A stretch of 64,000 nucleotides of DNA, taken from assembly GCA_022497145.1 (NCBI GenBank), contig MU385870.1, positions 256,629-320,628 on the forward strand. The letters are read 5' to 3'. The notes under the pieces are model-generated. The model did no database searches and had not been told where the DNA came from. It was given only the letters and a program-made list of their open reading frames with translations. A program made the position numbers and the translations under genes. Shown in pieces: positions 9,839 through 21,886 of this stretch. The DNA comes from Rostrohypoxylon terebratum (taxonomy: Eukaryota > Ascomycota > Sordariomycetes > Xylariales > Hypoxylaceae). Position 1 is the stretch's first letter. Every line of letters begins with the position of its first letter.

Positions 9839-12800
9839 GGCGTTGGTGTTTGATTATGCTGATACCTACTAGGCAAGCCTGAGTGGTTCTAAATAATGAT
9901 TGTCACTGTCAAAGTGAATAGGGGGAAGCCTGATATAGTCTTTGGATCACGGGACTTGCTGTGATTCGCTGTATTGATGATGAGCGAGTAGGAAAACGAA
10001 GGTGGGCGATGCTCGTATTATAATGGGAAAAACGACCCTTGCACGAGCATCGAAGATCCAATGCGGTAGAGTTGCAACATCGTAATGCTCGGAACCGTTA
10101 TTGGCGATGACTCAATGGCCAAGGATTTGATGCGGTAGTAACTAAAGCCGAGATCCGCACGAGGTTTTCCGCTAAGATGATCATATGATTTACCATCACT
10201 TACCTTTGTATAGAATCTTCCACAAGGCCCGGTAGCGTGCGAACGGCGGATCACGACGGGAACATAGTGATGCGTTTATGGCATGGACTACATAGGTACC
10301 CACTCGGAGCTCTATTGGGAACAATAGCACGGAAGCCGACGGAGCGACTCGGTGTCTTCTGACCCAAAACAAAGGAAACAAGGCATGGATCAAGGAGTTT
10401 TCGTAGCACATAGCTCGAGAGCCAATGTGGTTGACGATCCTTCAGCCTTAATGTGGGGGAGCTGCTGGACCCAGCAGCCATTACAATAATAACGTGGCAG
10501 CTTGCAACCGGCTTAAACCGATATCAATTTTTGAGCTAGAAAATATTTCTTGATAGTCTGCTTCTCGTAGCATATTCCATAAACGTATGCCTTGGCGAGG
10601 CAGACGAAGGGTGGCAAACATTTCTTACAAATTATATGAAGAGCTTGGGAGAAGAGTATTGTTAAGCAGAGAAGGGCGTGACTTTCGCCTGGGTTGGGTG
10701 TAAGCTTTGGTCGCGGGAACGGCGACATTGGTGGATGGCTTCACGGCAGCACCGGATGAGCTAGCACAAGATGCACGATTTCGAAATAGTGATGGGTCTC
10801 CACCGAAGGCTCGACCACATTCGACCTAGAAAAGGTAGTGGGAACACCAAATAGAGCTAACATCGTGAATCAATGCCGGAGCTTGCAGGGGGAGCTTCGA
10901 CAATCGACATCCGATCAAGGCCGGCAGGGTAGTAGGTAAGCGACTGGGCGAGATGCATAGTGGCGTCGACTTGGCGTGACGTGACGTGATTACGATGGAA
11001 ATATTGTAAGAGATGAGAAATTCGATTTATATTACCCATCACAACCGACGCGACCCTATGCTCCCTTGAAGCTCTTGAGACGAGGAATGTTTCTCCTCAA
11101 CGGCTCCAATTCATCCAAGGCCAAGATGTTGTTTTGATCGATCGCTCTAATAGGACTTTGGTTCTGGTTCGATTTATTAAGCTCATCTTTACTCCGATGG
11201 TTCAGATGGAGCTCTCTCGAGAGGGGGGGGTTGGAGAATGAAACGTTCGGACCATTGAGAGCCTCATAATTGCATGCAGCTTTTCCCCGGCTTTAACGGA
11301 TGGACCATTCATCGAGATGCAACGCTAGACTTGTCTTAGATGATGATCGACGACACGGTAGTCATACCACCAGACGAGGCTTTTTTTTTGTATTTCGGTT
11401 TTGTTTTTTTGTTTGTCGGTAATACTACATACCTACTCGAATTGGTTTGAGATTGGCCAATGAACGGTAAGGTCCGGAGAAGCTGGAAGCTGGAAGCGGG
11501 AAGTTGGAAGCTGGTAGAAAAAAGGACAAGCTTGTTTAAACGTCCTTCGTTCTTCGATTTCCATCCATGATTCCATGTTAGTGTGGTCGGACACACGGAC
11601 CATTTTGTCCTAAAAAGGCTTAAAAACATCCATGGATGTTCTCATTAGTCGGCGCCTGCCGAACAATCCAGAGTTTTTCTTTCCATAATAGATCATGCCT
11701 ATTATTATTAACCTACCTAATCATCAATGCACTTTCCGTCCTCTTCGGACGCTTACAGAGATCCATGATAGATCAGTCAATCGCAATCGGCCTTGAGTGG
11801 GTAGGTGGGTAGGCACGTTGGATATATTGCTCAAATAAATGAATGAGGAAAGAGTTATGTAATCTCGAATCGATCTATCAAAATTTCAAGCGCCGAAGCG
11901 AACCGCTCTTATGCAAGCAACCCAGATGGGTTATAAGGCAAGAAACGATGAAATCGACTACGAACCTCCAATCAATGTGAGGTGGTAGGTGGTGATCTTC
12001 CCTTGGCCCCCTAGTCCGATCTTCAGACGCATTGTTCTCCTCACTTCTCATTTTCATTCATAATTGGCAAAGAGCTCTCCCTACATCCTCTACCCCTACA
12101 ACCTCTACATGTGGCGTCGAGGCGACCTCCCACTCGCTCGCTCGCGAGCATGGGGAAATGCGGTCGCTGAATCACGCCCGCTTTGCTAAGGCATGGTTTT
12201 TTACAAAAAGTGTGCCCAGCAAACCATGTCACTCGTGTCACCCACGCCTCTCCCCCTATTGGCTTCTCCCGTCACAGCCTTCATGTAGGAGACCTGCTGC
12301 TTCTCCGCCCGGCACACAAGCCTGTTCCCTGAGCGAATGGTCCAGCGTCTCATCGGAGCCTGCTGTACGCTCTACACATCTCAATAATTCACAGATCAGC
12401 GGTGTGCCGAAGTGGAAAAGGAGTACCTACCATACTTGGCCGCTTGGATAGACATCAAGGCTAGGAACGAATCTACTACCATACAATAGACGGCAATGGA
12501 TATAAACCGAAGAAATTTAAGCGATAGGCTGCATGCGGATGTAGTACTGATCACATAGAACCGACGTTGGTAGCCGCTGCTGGACGACGGCAAGATGTCC
12601 GACTTCTGTAAATTAGAACTTCACAATCACAAAATCCGGTAGTACTGGAGTGCCTTTTTTTTAAAATCATAATTCCACTGTCTTAAGGGGTATGTATTTC
12701 GCATAGACGTTCTCCTTGTAACGCCTGTGCACTAAGAATGCTTTCCGTGACCTATCGATACAATGATCCTGAAGCATTTTAGCACCAAGTTACCTTGCCA

Positions 12801-12897
12801 CGCCTCGCATTCTCCTCTATCGTCGCAAAATCCGTACATTCAATCGTTGCGTGTTCTCCCAAGGACGTTATATCATGGCCAAAAGGGCTTAATGTCC
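9839..12897. other. intergenic region upstream of the opsin-related gene
   Basis: No convincing coding sequence. The minus-strand frames between 10018 and 11629 and the plus-strand frame 12032-12451 are short, low-complexity or of mixed composition, and lack domains. The first few hundred bases are the promoter of the opsin-related gene, and the last part is downstream of the ARMC8-like gene. Confidence 0.55.
9920..9924. promoter_or_regulatory. possible stress response element (AGGGG)
   Basis: AGGGG (CCCCT on the minus strand) lies about 80 bp upstream of the opsin-related ATG. Fungal HSP30-type genes are often stress-induced through such elements. One pentamer alone is weak evidence. Confidence 0.2.
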
Positions 12898-15800
12898 TTA
12901 ATGTCCTGGCTTCATTTGCCACAAGGCCGATTTCGCTCGTTCGCGCACGTCTAGCTCATCATCCCCCTCCTTCAAAGCCTCTAATTTTGTTAAGAAACCT
13001 AGTTTCTTAAGCTCAGAAGCTCTCTGCGAGCAACTAGGCCCATCGCTGGCATTGTCCTGCCACGTCAGGTTGTTGATAAGATGGCATAAGGCAACTCGCA
13101 CCTCCCTGTCCTGGTTGTTAAACAGCTTAGCCAAAACTTTGAGCAATTCTGTCTGCGATACGACCAGCTGCCGGTGACGTGGTATACTGGCCGCTATATG
13201 AACTAATATATAAATGACTGATTCGATGATCTTGGTTTGTGGTGGAAGGATACGAGTTTCGGGTCCCATGTTATTCCGCTGTTGGCTAAATGGATGGAGG
13301 ACCTTGAACCGTAGCTTTGAGGCAAGAATTTCGAATAATCGGTCTTGCCCTAATGTGCTGAATAAGAAGTCGATCATCTCCGTCGTGTCGTTTGGCGAAT
13401 CAGCGTTAGCGCTCGACTGAGCTCCACCTATGAGATTCCTGATCAACCCTAAGCCCTGCTCTTGAATAGCAAGGTCGTCATGTCTCGCTTTGCGAATTGG
13501 GTTTATTTCAGCCTCACGAAGATTTTCCAGTCGCGCCTCTGCGCGTCGCAGTATTTGGGCGTTAGGAGGAGCTCTCGCTGTGGGCGTCTTATAAAAGGAG
13601 GTAGCGAGCCAGTTACGACGTGACGGGTCCTCGGGAAGCCCCATGTCAATGTCCCCGTCCATATCATCTAGCGTTTCTTGAGCTGCTTCTCTTTCACTTC
13701 TTGTCTTTGCCGAAAAAAGAGCATCGTCTTCGGTATCATCGCAAATCAGGCGAACCAGCCATCCGGATTCGAGCTCTTCCACAGTTCTTTTCTTGAGATC
13801 AACACTTGCCGAATGAACCAAATGTTTGAGTGCCCAAAGAGAATTCAATCGCAAGGACGCATGATGTGAGTGCGCATGTTCACACAGCGCTTTGAGGACT
13901 CCTGCCTCAATAAGGGGCTATAGATAATTAGGATCAGTTGAGTAAATTTTGGGAGATTCGCGGTACTTACTTCTCTCATCGGGCTAAAGTCCATGACTAG
14001 GTTACAGACCGATGCTGAGGCCGCTACTTGCACCTCTACATCGCGGTGTCGAAGTAGTTGACATAAAGGCTCAGACACACCGTGGTCGACTAAATATGTT
14101 CGGAGGATATTGACGGAGCGAGACAGCATACGAACAGTGTAGCAAGCCGCTAGGACTACCGAAACCGGGTTATCAGGTGTTGGGGTTAGGGATTCAACAA
14201 TACAAGGTATAACTTCCTGTTCGACGATGACTTTCCGATAATCGTCTTTGTACGTCGCAAGCGCCCCGAGAGCCTTCAAAGTGTTTTGTCTAACCTTGAT
14301 TCTATGAACCAAGTGTCTATGCTGACCCTCCTCCCCTAAACGACACTCCGGGGGGAGGTCATCTGTCGAATCTTGACTTCGACTGTGTGGGGACCACGAC
14401 CATGATTTGGGGAGCGGAGGTGGTGGTCCACAGCTATCTTTGAGTAGCCTGCACAACACTCTAACTGCGCTGCAGTCGAAGGCTGCTTTTTGCAGCAACT
14501 CGCTGTCGGTGATAAGACGAGCTAAAATTGCTGGCATTTCCTCGACGGGGAGAAGTCTTGAGGATAGATTGGAGCCCCAATCGTTGGGGTCGGAGAGTTT
14601 GGACATGTTAGCTTCAGTGAGGATATTTAAAATGATTGGTATAATAAGTAGTCCTATGTCAGACTCCCTTGTCTTATAGGCCAATCCAGCTTTAAATAGG
14701 GAGGTTAAAATGGCGGTAGCACCGACAACGTCGCCTCCATCAGTACGCCATGATCGAATCGCATAGATCAACATGGGTATGAGAGGACTTTCAGCTTCTT
14801 CGCCATCAGCATCACCATTGGAAGACAAATGCTCCTCTGAAAGAGTCCGTCGGGTAGTGTTGCTCGGCAACTTAGAGGCTGAGCGACCATTGTAAGCCTG
14901 CCCCTCTTGTAAAACATTTGCTGGAGGGATCACGGTCTGGTTATTGCTTTGAGGTGGATTGTAAGGAAGGAGCAAGTCCATGGGCTGGAAATTCATATGC
15001 TTTGTTGGTCGAATCCCAGGCAATTCCATTGGCCCCAAAGTAGGCGTCGAATTATGAGTGAGATTCACCTCGGCCAGGGGAAGAGTAGCTAATATCGACG
15101 GGGAGTATATCAGCTTGCATGCTCGATATGGTGACTCGCCGATAATCGAAGCTATTGCACCTAATACTCCGTTCAAGCTACTACGTGAAATAGCAGGCGC
15201 TGGTATATAGTCCTCTAGATGTTCGGCCCGGGCAAGTATCTCAGCTCTCGGCAAAACTTGCCCATTCAAGGCAATAAAACTTGCTAGCTTTGTAGCTAAA
15301 GCGTCAAGAATCCCACTGCTAACCAACAAAGACTGGTGTCGTTCTTCACGGCAGAGATTTTTGATTAAACAAGCAACCATTTCTGTTTGGGCATCATTGT
15401 CGATACTCGGGGTTTTCTGAGAAAGTATACGGTAGAAGGACTCTATATGATTATCGGTAAATAATGAGTCGGCGAGAGAAGTTAAAGTGATCGGAGAGGA
15501 TGGGGAGGCATATTCGGCAGCTGCAGCGATATCCCGTACTACCCGTAGGGCAGCCAAGACGATAGAATTATGTTCATTTTGAAGACATGAACTATTCAGG
15601 ACTGCAGGCAATGCACCAACTGCATGTAGTGGATGAAGAAAAGCAGGACCGGCTATAGGAGGAAATATGTTAGCTTAGTTAGTGTACATCATGATGTAGG
15701 CACCGAAGCAACCCTCATCGAGTACGATTCCGCATACCATTGGCAAAAGTAGCGAGAAGCTGTAGAGCTTGTAGCTTTGCGGCATCTTCGTCCGTGAATG

Positions 15801-16023
15801 TATTCAAAGTCAAAAAGGACGGTCGCGCATCTTCATCGGCGGCTTCGTATGGTTCGGGAACGATGATTCGAACGATTGGGCGAAGAACACCATATCGAAC
15901 CCAATCCTCCTTCTTCTGGATATGGCCAACTAATTCATTCTTCAAACATCTGAGAGCGATGAGTCGCTCCGGCGTGGGTGCGCCGAGCTGGGCAAGGATA
16001 GACTGAGGGTCAGCAACCATCAT
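12898..16023 (-). CDS. armadillo-repeat protein, Vid28/Gid5 (ARMC8) family
   Basis: Three exons, 15738-16023, 13971-15652 and 12898-13917, encode 995 residues. The N-terminus (about residues 1-110) and the long helical body fit armadillo repeats. The C-terminus has the arrangement I associate with ARMC8/Vid28: an NNLTWQD segment followed by a ...RASELKKLGFLTKLEAL...DVRERAKSALWQM-type closing repeat. The family forms the scaffold that binds substrate receptors in the GID/CTLH ubiquitin ligase, which degrades gluconeogenic enzymes in yeast. An acidic insert (DDMDGDIDMGLPEDP) lies in the last third. Two ATGs are adjacent at the start; the first is used. The introns (85 and 53 bp) have GTATGC/TATAG and GTAAGT/TATAG borders. 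It is divergent from the Pho80-like cyclin gene, 1.9 kb apart. Another armadillo family is possible, but the C-terminal block argues for ARMC8. Confidence 0.82.
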
Positions 16024-17928
16024 CGATGGTGACCTAAGGAAACAGGGCGGAGTCGCTTGTCGGAATAGTGTAATAGTGTGGAGTAAAGCAAAGAAATATA
16101 AAGAATAGCGCAATTGGCGATGGTGGTTATCGTAGCATCGAAGGAGTTGCAAGGCATACGTTGATATGTCGATACGTTGAAATGTTGAAATGTTGATAGC
16201 GACCTTGAATATTAGTTATCGCGAACGTCAAGTTGTACAGACCCGTACGTGCATGGATCATTCAAGGTTGGTAGGTATATGTGGGACAGGAAGGTACATG
16301 GTACGTATTTATCTGATGGGTCCAAGCTTCCGGTCCACTCTTTTACATATGAAGTTGATGTGGCTTGTGCGCGTAAGGTTGAATGGGCTGACGGGCTTGT
16401 TACCAGTCACGACTAAGGTCAGTAGTATTAGGAGCAGCCCGACAATTCGGAAGACTACCTACCTAATAAGACTCCAAAGACTTTTTTACCAAATCTTTTG
16501 CTTTACTGCAGGGTATATCCTAATTCTTGAATGGTATCATACATGGCAAACGTCATGGGAAAGATCAGATTATGAAAGAAACATACTGCGACCTGCCTAG
16601 TACCTATTCTCTACCAACCAACACTGATACTATTAGACATCGAGTGTTTAAGAATGCTAATATAAGATCCGCTCTATGTCATTTTTTCTACATATAGCAC
16701 TTAAATAATACCTAGTAGTTGACCTTAAGGGTAATGGAGAAATAGGGTTGAAGTCTAAGTTAGTAAAGTTCTAAGCTTTAGCACAAGTAATTCGCAACCT
16801 TCTAACCGCAACATGGCTCAATCTATACCTAGTAGTAGTAGATATCTACATATTCAAGGCCTCATCATTTTCCGTTCAAAACCCCTTTCCACTAGGTAAT
16901 CTGAGACGGGCTATGATTGAGTAATATTAATACTAATAATTTTAGTCTTGACTGACACAATCTAGCAAGATCAATTTGTTCCCATGATAGATGATAGAGA
17001 CTAAAAAACTTAGCTCAGGGCTAATAGATACCGAGCGTTGAACGGAACGGCTATCCCGTCACTCCTTTCTCCCTCGGAATTCAACGTCGATTAATAAGTA
17101 TGGATGTATATACTACTAGTACATAATTCATGAATATCATTTTCTAGAAATAATGGTGATAATAAAAAAAGCATACCCAGGCTGATGGCGATTTGTCTCA
17201 AGCTACTTCGGTAGGTCATCAGTTTACAATTCACTCGACCGATTGATTTAGCGAAGTCTTGGGTAACTTTCCACCTTTAGTGCCCCCCAATGCTACCAAT
17301 ATCGATGTGCATAGGTCGTGATTACCACTAAATCGGTGGGCTATGTATTATACTATGTAGTAAATGCTAAGAGGCTTAGGATTTTAGGTAAGAAAAGGTA
17401 ATACCTACTGGTCCTACCTACTAATAATATTTAAGAACCTGGATGGGGTGTGGACCCTCCACTACAAGGTGGGAAAGGACGTACTGGCCAAAAGAATGAA
17501 CGAATCAAGCAGCGCCTTAGAAATTTGCCTTCTCCGGTCTATGGTGCGTTTCTTGGCTGTCTTCTACAACCTTGAACCCTCAAAAATCCTTCAATCATGG
17601 AGTTCAAATATATCCATGTCCCACTATCGCTACTCACAAATAGCGGACTCCTCGTCAGATTTTGACGGTCCGTCACCTAAACCCATTCTCACCTATTTAG
17701 GTAAACCGCGAACCTACAACCTAGAAGCGAACAAAATCATTCGACAGTCCACAGTCCAAAAAAAAAAGGGTCCGTTCCCTACGTACCTTATGTATGAGCT
17801 GTAGGAGAGTCCAATCTACTGCGGCCTAATCTCCAAAATTCCTGCGACTATCTGCGACATCTGCGACTTCTGCGACCCTATTAATCACGCGGCTAAGACA
17901 TTATGACGCCGTGAACGCTTTGGGAATC
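16024..17928. other. divergent intergenic region, ARMC8-like / cyclin
   Basis: The shared upstream region of two divergent genes. The middle part (about 16600-17450) is AT-rich with no coding signal. The plus-strand frame at 17448-17804 starts at GTG and has no recognisable domain, so it is taken as leader or promoter sequence. Confidence 0.5.
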
Positions 17929-19104
17929 ATGTTAACTTCGTCGTCGCCAACTATACTAGGAGCAACGAGCGCATCACCGAGGACATTCCACTATGCAACC
18001 CCTCACTCTCCACAACAATCGCCTAAGATAACGGTGCCCCTGCCACGCCGCCAATCTAGACACTCACTATCGCGCTCCTCGCCATCCAACTCTCTACGAT
18101 CTCCGTCCCTCTCTAAACCAAAGCAATATGTTGGAGTTGATGCCGCTACCCAGTACTCTCCTATGGAACCTTTCGATCCAATGGTCCCCCTACGATCTGC
18201 CCAGGTATCGGGTCCAAGGATATCGAGCTCCACCGCTGCGAAAACAGCGACACCGACGACCGCACCACCTCAGCCCAGGCCACAATCCGCCGTCCAAGAA
18301 AACTCTTCCGGGCCGACGCCCTCACCTAATAGACACTCGAGAAGCGAATCTCAAACGCTGTCTCCTAATAAGAGACGCAAGTCACAAGACCCTATCAGAC
18401 CCAATCCGTCGTCGTCGGTAGTGGCTTCAAGCCAACCGAGCACGCCTAAAAGGTCGAAACCTAATGAGTGCCCTCCCAAAGTATTACCTCTGAGATATGA
18501 GTTATGCGAGGTGGAGGATATGGTAACTCTAATCTCGAACATGCTCGGAGAGCTGATCGAGACAAACGATTCGATAGCCATGAAAAGTGGTCATCTTACA
18601 CGATTTCATTCCAGGTATGCTTAGCTCAGTCTTATGGTTGAGCGACGACGCTAATGCACCAGCAGGACGGCACCAGCTATCTCGGTCTTGGACTACTTAC
18701 AGCGGCTCGCGAAGCATGCCACATTAACTCCGCCACTTCTCCTCTCTATGGTGTCTTATATCGACCGCCTATGCGAGTACTATCCCGATTTCACGATCAA
18801 CACCTTAACCGTACACCGTTTCCTGATAACCGCTGCGACGGTAGCGGGGAAGGGGTTGTCGGATTCGTTCTGGAATAATTCATTTTATGCGCGTGTAGGC
18901 GGTGTGAAGGTAGCAGAATTAAAACTGCTAGAACTCGAGTTCTTAACTCGGGTAGACTGGAGAATAGTGCCAAATCCCGAAGTATTAGTGGCCTACTATA
19001 AAGGGCTTGTTGCACGTTGCGCCGGATACGTTTTGGAGGGGGAGCAATCCTCCTCGTCTAGCGATGGGGATGAAGTGAAGGACGAAGACACGGAGGATAT
19101 ATAG
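17929..19104 (+). CDS. Pho80-like (PCL-type) cyclin
   Basis: Two exons, 17929-18614 and 18666-19104, give 374 residues. The first 190 residues are rich in Ser, Pro, Thr and Lys (many SP or TP sites), typical of a disordered regulatory tail. From about residue 193 the sequence matches the Pho80-type cyclin box: a CEVEDMVTLISNMLGEL-like opening, then ALSVLDYLQRLAKH-like and MVSYIDRL helices, NTLTVHRFLITAATVAGKGLSD, FYARVGGV, and ELKLLELEFLTRVDWRI. Such cyclins activate a Pho85-type kinase; the Neurospora member PREG represses the phosphate-starvation regulator NUC-1. Which Pho80 or Pcl paralogue this is cannot be decided from sequence alone. The acidic C-terminus follows the domain. ATG 17929 is the first in-frame ATG; the frame extends upstream only to a GTG. 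The 51-bp intron falls inside the cyclin box. Confidence 0.87.
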
Positions 19105-19854
19105 AATACGATCAAAGACACGAAGGGATGGTGATGGAGGAGTTCCCGCAGCAAAAGCAAGTCGTGGTCTAAGTCGGGACAATACGCATATCGAGAATAT
19201 TTTGATCCAGGAGTTTTCCGGAGGGGCATAGGTTGCATTTGGCGTTAAATGCACAGGGATTGGGTTCGTACGATTGGTTGGTTAGAGACATTGGCGATTC
19301 CATTTTACGACGACAAGAAGAGCCTAAGACATACCCAATGGTTGCAATGGATGTAGTGTTAGTGAGAGTACGAAGTTCGATGAGATACCGAGTGGTGTAT
19401 GTTCGTTATCGTGATCATACAGCCGCGATACAGCAACCAGATAATGAACCCAGATGCTTTTCTTCATTTCAAATCGAAACCAGTTCAAAAACTGCCTTTA
19501 TTGAAGTATTACATGATAGTATATGATAAATGTGTATTACCTAGACATTGCATATCGTAGGCTTTTGGGGCTTTTGAGGCTTAATCGCCAATATTACTTA
19601 TAAGGCAATAAGGGATTGGATGGTAGCTTCGACCATGCTGTCATGTTACAGGGCTCTTAAAAAACTGGGGAATCAGCAGCCAACGATTACAAAACAAGGA
19701 AACAGCATTGAACCCATTTGAACCCTTCTAATAATACTAGGTATGTAGTAAAGCTACGCACATCAATAGCCCCTCCACAAATTTCTCTGCACAATACTTC
19801 GCCAACAATAATAGACTTCGATAACTCATAAAGCATTGTTTCGAAGCGCAGCCC
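19105..19854. other. intergenic region, cyclin / EMC10
   Basis: The 3' end of the cyclin transcript and the promoter of the EMC10-like gene. Minus-strand frames opposite the cyclin end are shadows. Nothing else is seen. Confidence 0.5.
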
Positions 19855-20521
19855 ATGAAATTCCCGTCACTGTTCTCCGGCCTCGCGGCCCTGGCTCTAG
19901 CCAGCTTAGCCAGCGCCGCCGACCGCACCACAGCCATCTACATCCAGCCCGTCACGCAACCCCCCAGCGCGCCCGCGCCGCTCGCCGAGATCCGGTACGA
20001 TCCATTAGTCGCCGCCTCCGACGCGGCCGAAGTCGCTGCGTACGAGGCGCCCGAGATACCGGACGGGGCGCGGCTGGTGCGCGTCGGCGTGTATAACCCG
20101 TCGACGAAGGAGTGGGAGTCCTCGACGTCGGTCGCGTCGGTGGAGAACTTCGGGAAGGGGTACTCGCCTACGCTCATACTGTCTGTGGATGGGAAGGGAG
20201 ATGTGTTCGGCGCCGCGCTGCAGGGCGTGCGCATCGATGCTGGGCAGACGAGAGATTTTGGCCCCAAGGCGTTGGTGCTGAGCACGGAGCTCGGAAAGCA
20301 GCCTGAGCTGAACAAACCGATCGTGTTGTCGCCTGAGGGGAAGAAGGTGGAGCAGGAGGAGAAGACGTTCTTGCAGAAGTATGTGTACCCGGCTTTGGTC
20401 TATAGGAGGGCAAGTAAGGGTTACGATGATAGGTTTGCTAACTATTTGTCACAGGTATTGGTGGTTGATAGGCATCATGGTTTTGATGACGATAGCTGGA
20501 GGCGGCGATCAAGGCAAATAA
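19855..20521 (+). CDS. EMC10: ER membrane protein complex subunit 10 homologue
   Basis: Two exons, 19855-20378 and 20455-20521, give 196 residues. Residues 1-21 form a clear signal peptide ending ASA. The lumenal domain follows, with segments such as YNPSTKEWESST, GKGYSPTLILS and DFGPKALVLSTELGKQPELNKP. Just before the membrane span is an EEKTFLQKYWW motif resembling human EMC10 (KSFFAKYW), then one hydrophobic helix (about 177-190) and a GGG-containing tail. EMC10 is a lumenal and membrane subunit of the EMC insertase for tail-anchored and multipass proteins. The 76-bp intron (GTATGT donor, TTTGCTAACTA branch, CACAG acceptor) must be removed: without it the frame runs into unrelated sequence and loses the transmembrane helix. 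The small last exon carries the whole anchor. Confidence 0.85.
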
Positions 20522-21385
20522 TAGAATTACGACTACGAAAATACCTACTTAATTCAGGGACACTACATTCGATTTCGGCTGAAGATGTCCTGTTCCCATA
20601 TCTCATATCTCATGATGTGACCTTACGATGTTCATGTGAATGCTGTCTCAGCACCGATTCATTATACAAAAAACATACCTAGGTCCTAGGTATCTTAGCC
20701 TTGGAGATACTCAAGTAAGAGATCTAGGTCAGTGTCTTAAGGTAGGAAATAATTCACTCATAGATTTCCGAGTCATAATCATTAAGATGCTTATCAGGTA
20801 GGCGTGGGTTGATACTACCTATAGTATCACACACATGCATCCACTATTATTACTGGATGACTCAGTGGGAGCACTTGCTGTCAATTTAGCCAGCTATCAG
20901 TTTCTTAAAAATACTGTGGATAGGCACCGTAGCATCACAGTCGGCATCCATGCACCAGGTCCGCCAGGTCCCAACTTCCCACCCGCTGGGGGCGGTCAAC
21001 CAATAACTGCACGGCCCACCCCTATAACGTGCTAGCGTGCCTTCTAATTCTGGAGTAACTCTGGAGCCCCGTAGCTACAGCACTGAGGTAGCACTGGCCC
21101 GCACCAGCCAATAAACACAAGCTCGCGGGGACCTCTTCAGCTTAGTACCGTACCTTTTTTTTCAGCGCTCTACCTCTATTTTTTTTCCATTTGATCTTCT
21201 CCAACTTTTCGTCCAATCCAAACATTTGCGCCATACTTTTGCGACTGATTTTCCCATTCCGTCCATTGATCAATCGCAACGTTTCTCTATCCTCACGTAC
21301 TCTACTAAACCTTTGAACACCTATCCTAGAATTCACACACGCACACACATACCTCTCAAATTCTATTCGGACAAATATCGTCACC
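20522..21385. other. intergenic region, EMC10 / CHZ1
   Basis: Non-coding. It contains a pair of CCTAGG-type palindromes near 20680-20695 and, upstream of CHZ1, a pyrimidine-rich leader with CT and CA tracts (about 21150-21385). Confidence 0.5.
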
Positions 21386-21886
21386 ATGGCCGACAACAGC
21401 GCTACTCTTCCCCAGGGCGGTTCCGCCACCGCGGCAGCTGAGGAGCCTCTTAAGGGAAAGGGCAAGGCTTCCACCGCTGAGGAACCCGTCGACACCACTA
21501 TGGATGAGGATGACGACGATGAGGATGATGACGAGGAAGAAGAGGTATGTTATTCATTATCATAACCATGTATCAGAACCAAGCAAGCTAACTATTCTGT
21601 AGGCTGAGGCTGGTAAGCTTTTCTCATGATCTCGATACGGTATACCTCTGCGAGCAAGCTACTAACACAATTCTTCTTAGGCGAAGAAGATGCCGATGAC
21701 AACTTGGACGAGATTGACCTAAACAACATCGTCGACGGCGGTCGCCGAACTCGTGGCCGTGTTATTGACTGGGCCAAAGCTGCTCAGGACCACCCCGCCG
21801 AAGAGGACGATGATGACGACGACGAGGATGAGTACGAGCCCGCCGGCGAGGAGCAGGACCAGGGCGATAAGATGGATGAGGATTAA
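21386..21886 (+). CDS. CHZ1: histone H2A.Z-specific chaperone CHZ1
   Basis: Three exons, 21386-21544, 21603-21612 and 21681-21886, give 124 residues. The protein is highly acidic (Asp/Glu runs at residues 40-62 and near the C-terminus). Between them sits the CHZ motif, residues about 66-87, reading LDEIDLNNIVDGGRRTRGRV followed by IDW. This motif binds H2A.Z-H2B dimers for delivery to the SWR1 complex in the nucleus. The 10-nt middle exon (GCTGAGGCTG) is required: joining exon 1 straight to exon 3 shifts the frame and stops within about 14 codons, before the CHZ motif. The 58-bp and 68-bp introns have good GT/AG borders and CTAAC-type branch sites. The gene is short and well supported despite low complexity. 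Confidence 0.9.

Noticed and set aside
12032..12451. 139-residue plus-strand open frame
   Set aside because: No recognisable motif and no supporting splice or start context.
17448..17804. 118-residue plus-strand frame upstream of the cyclin
   Set aside because: It starts at GTG, has no domain, and lies in AT-rich upstream sequence of the Pho80-like cyclin.
20379..20682. Unspliced reading of EMC10 through the intron to 20682
   Set aside because: It replaces the conserved KYWW transmembrane tail by unrelated sequence; the intron has donor, branch and acceptor.
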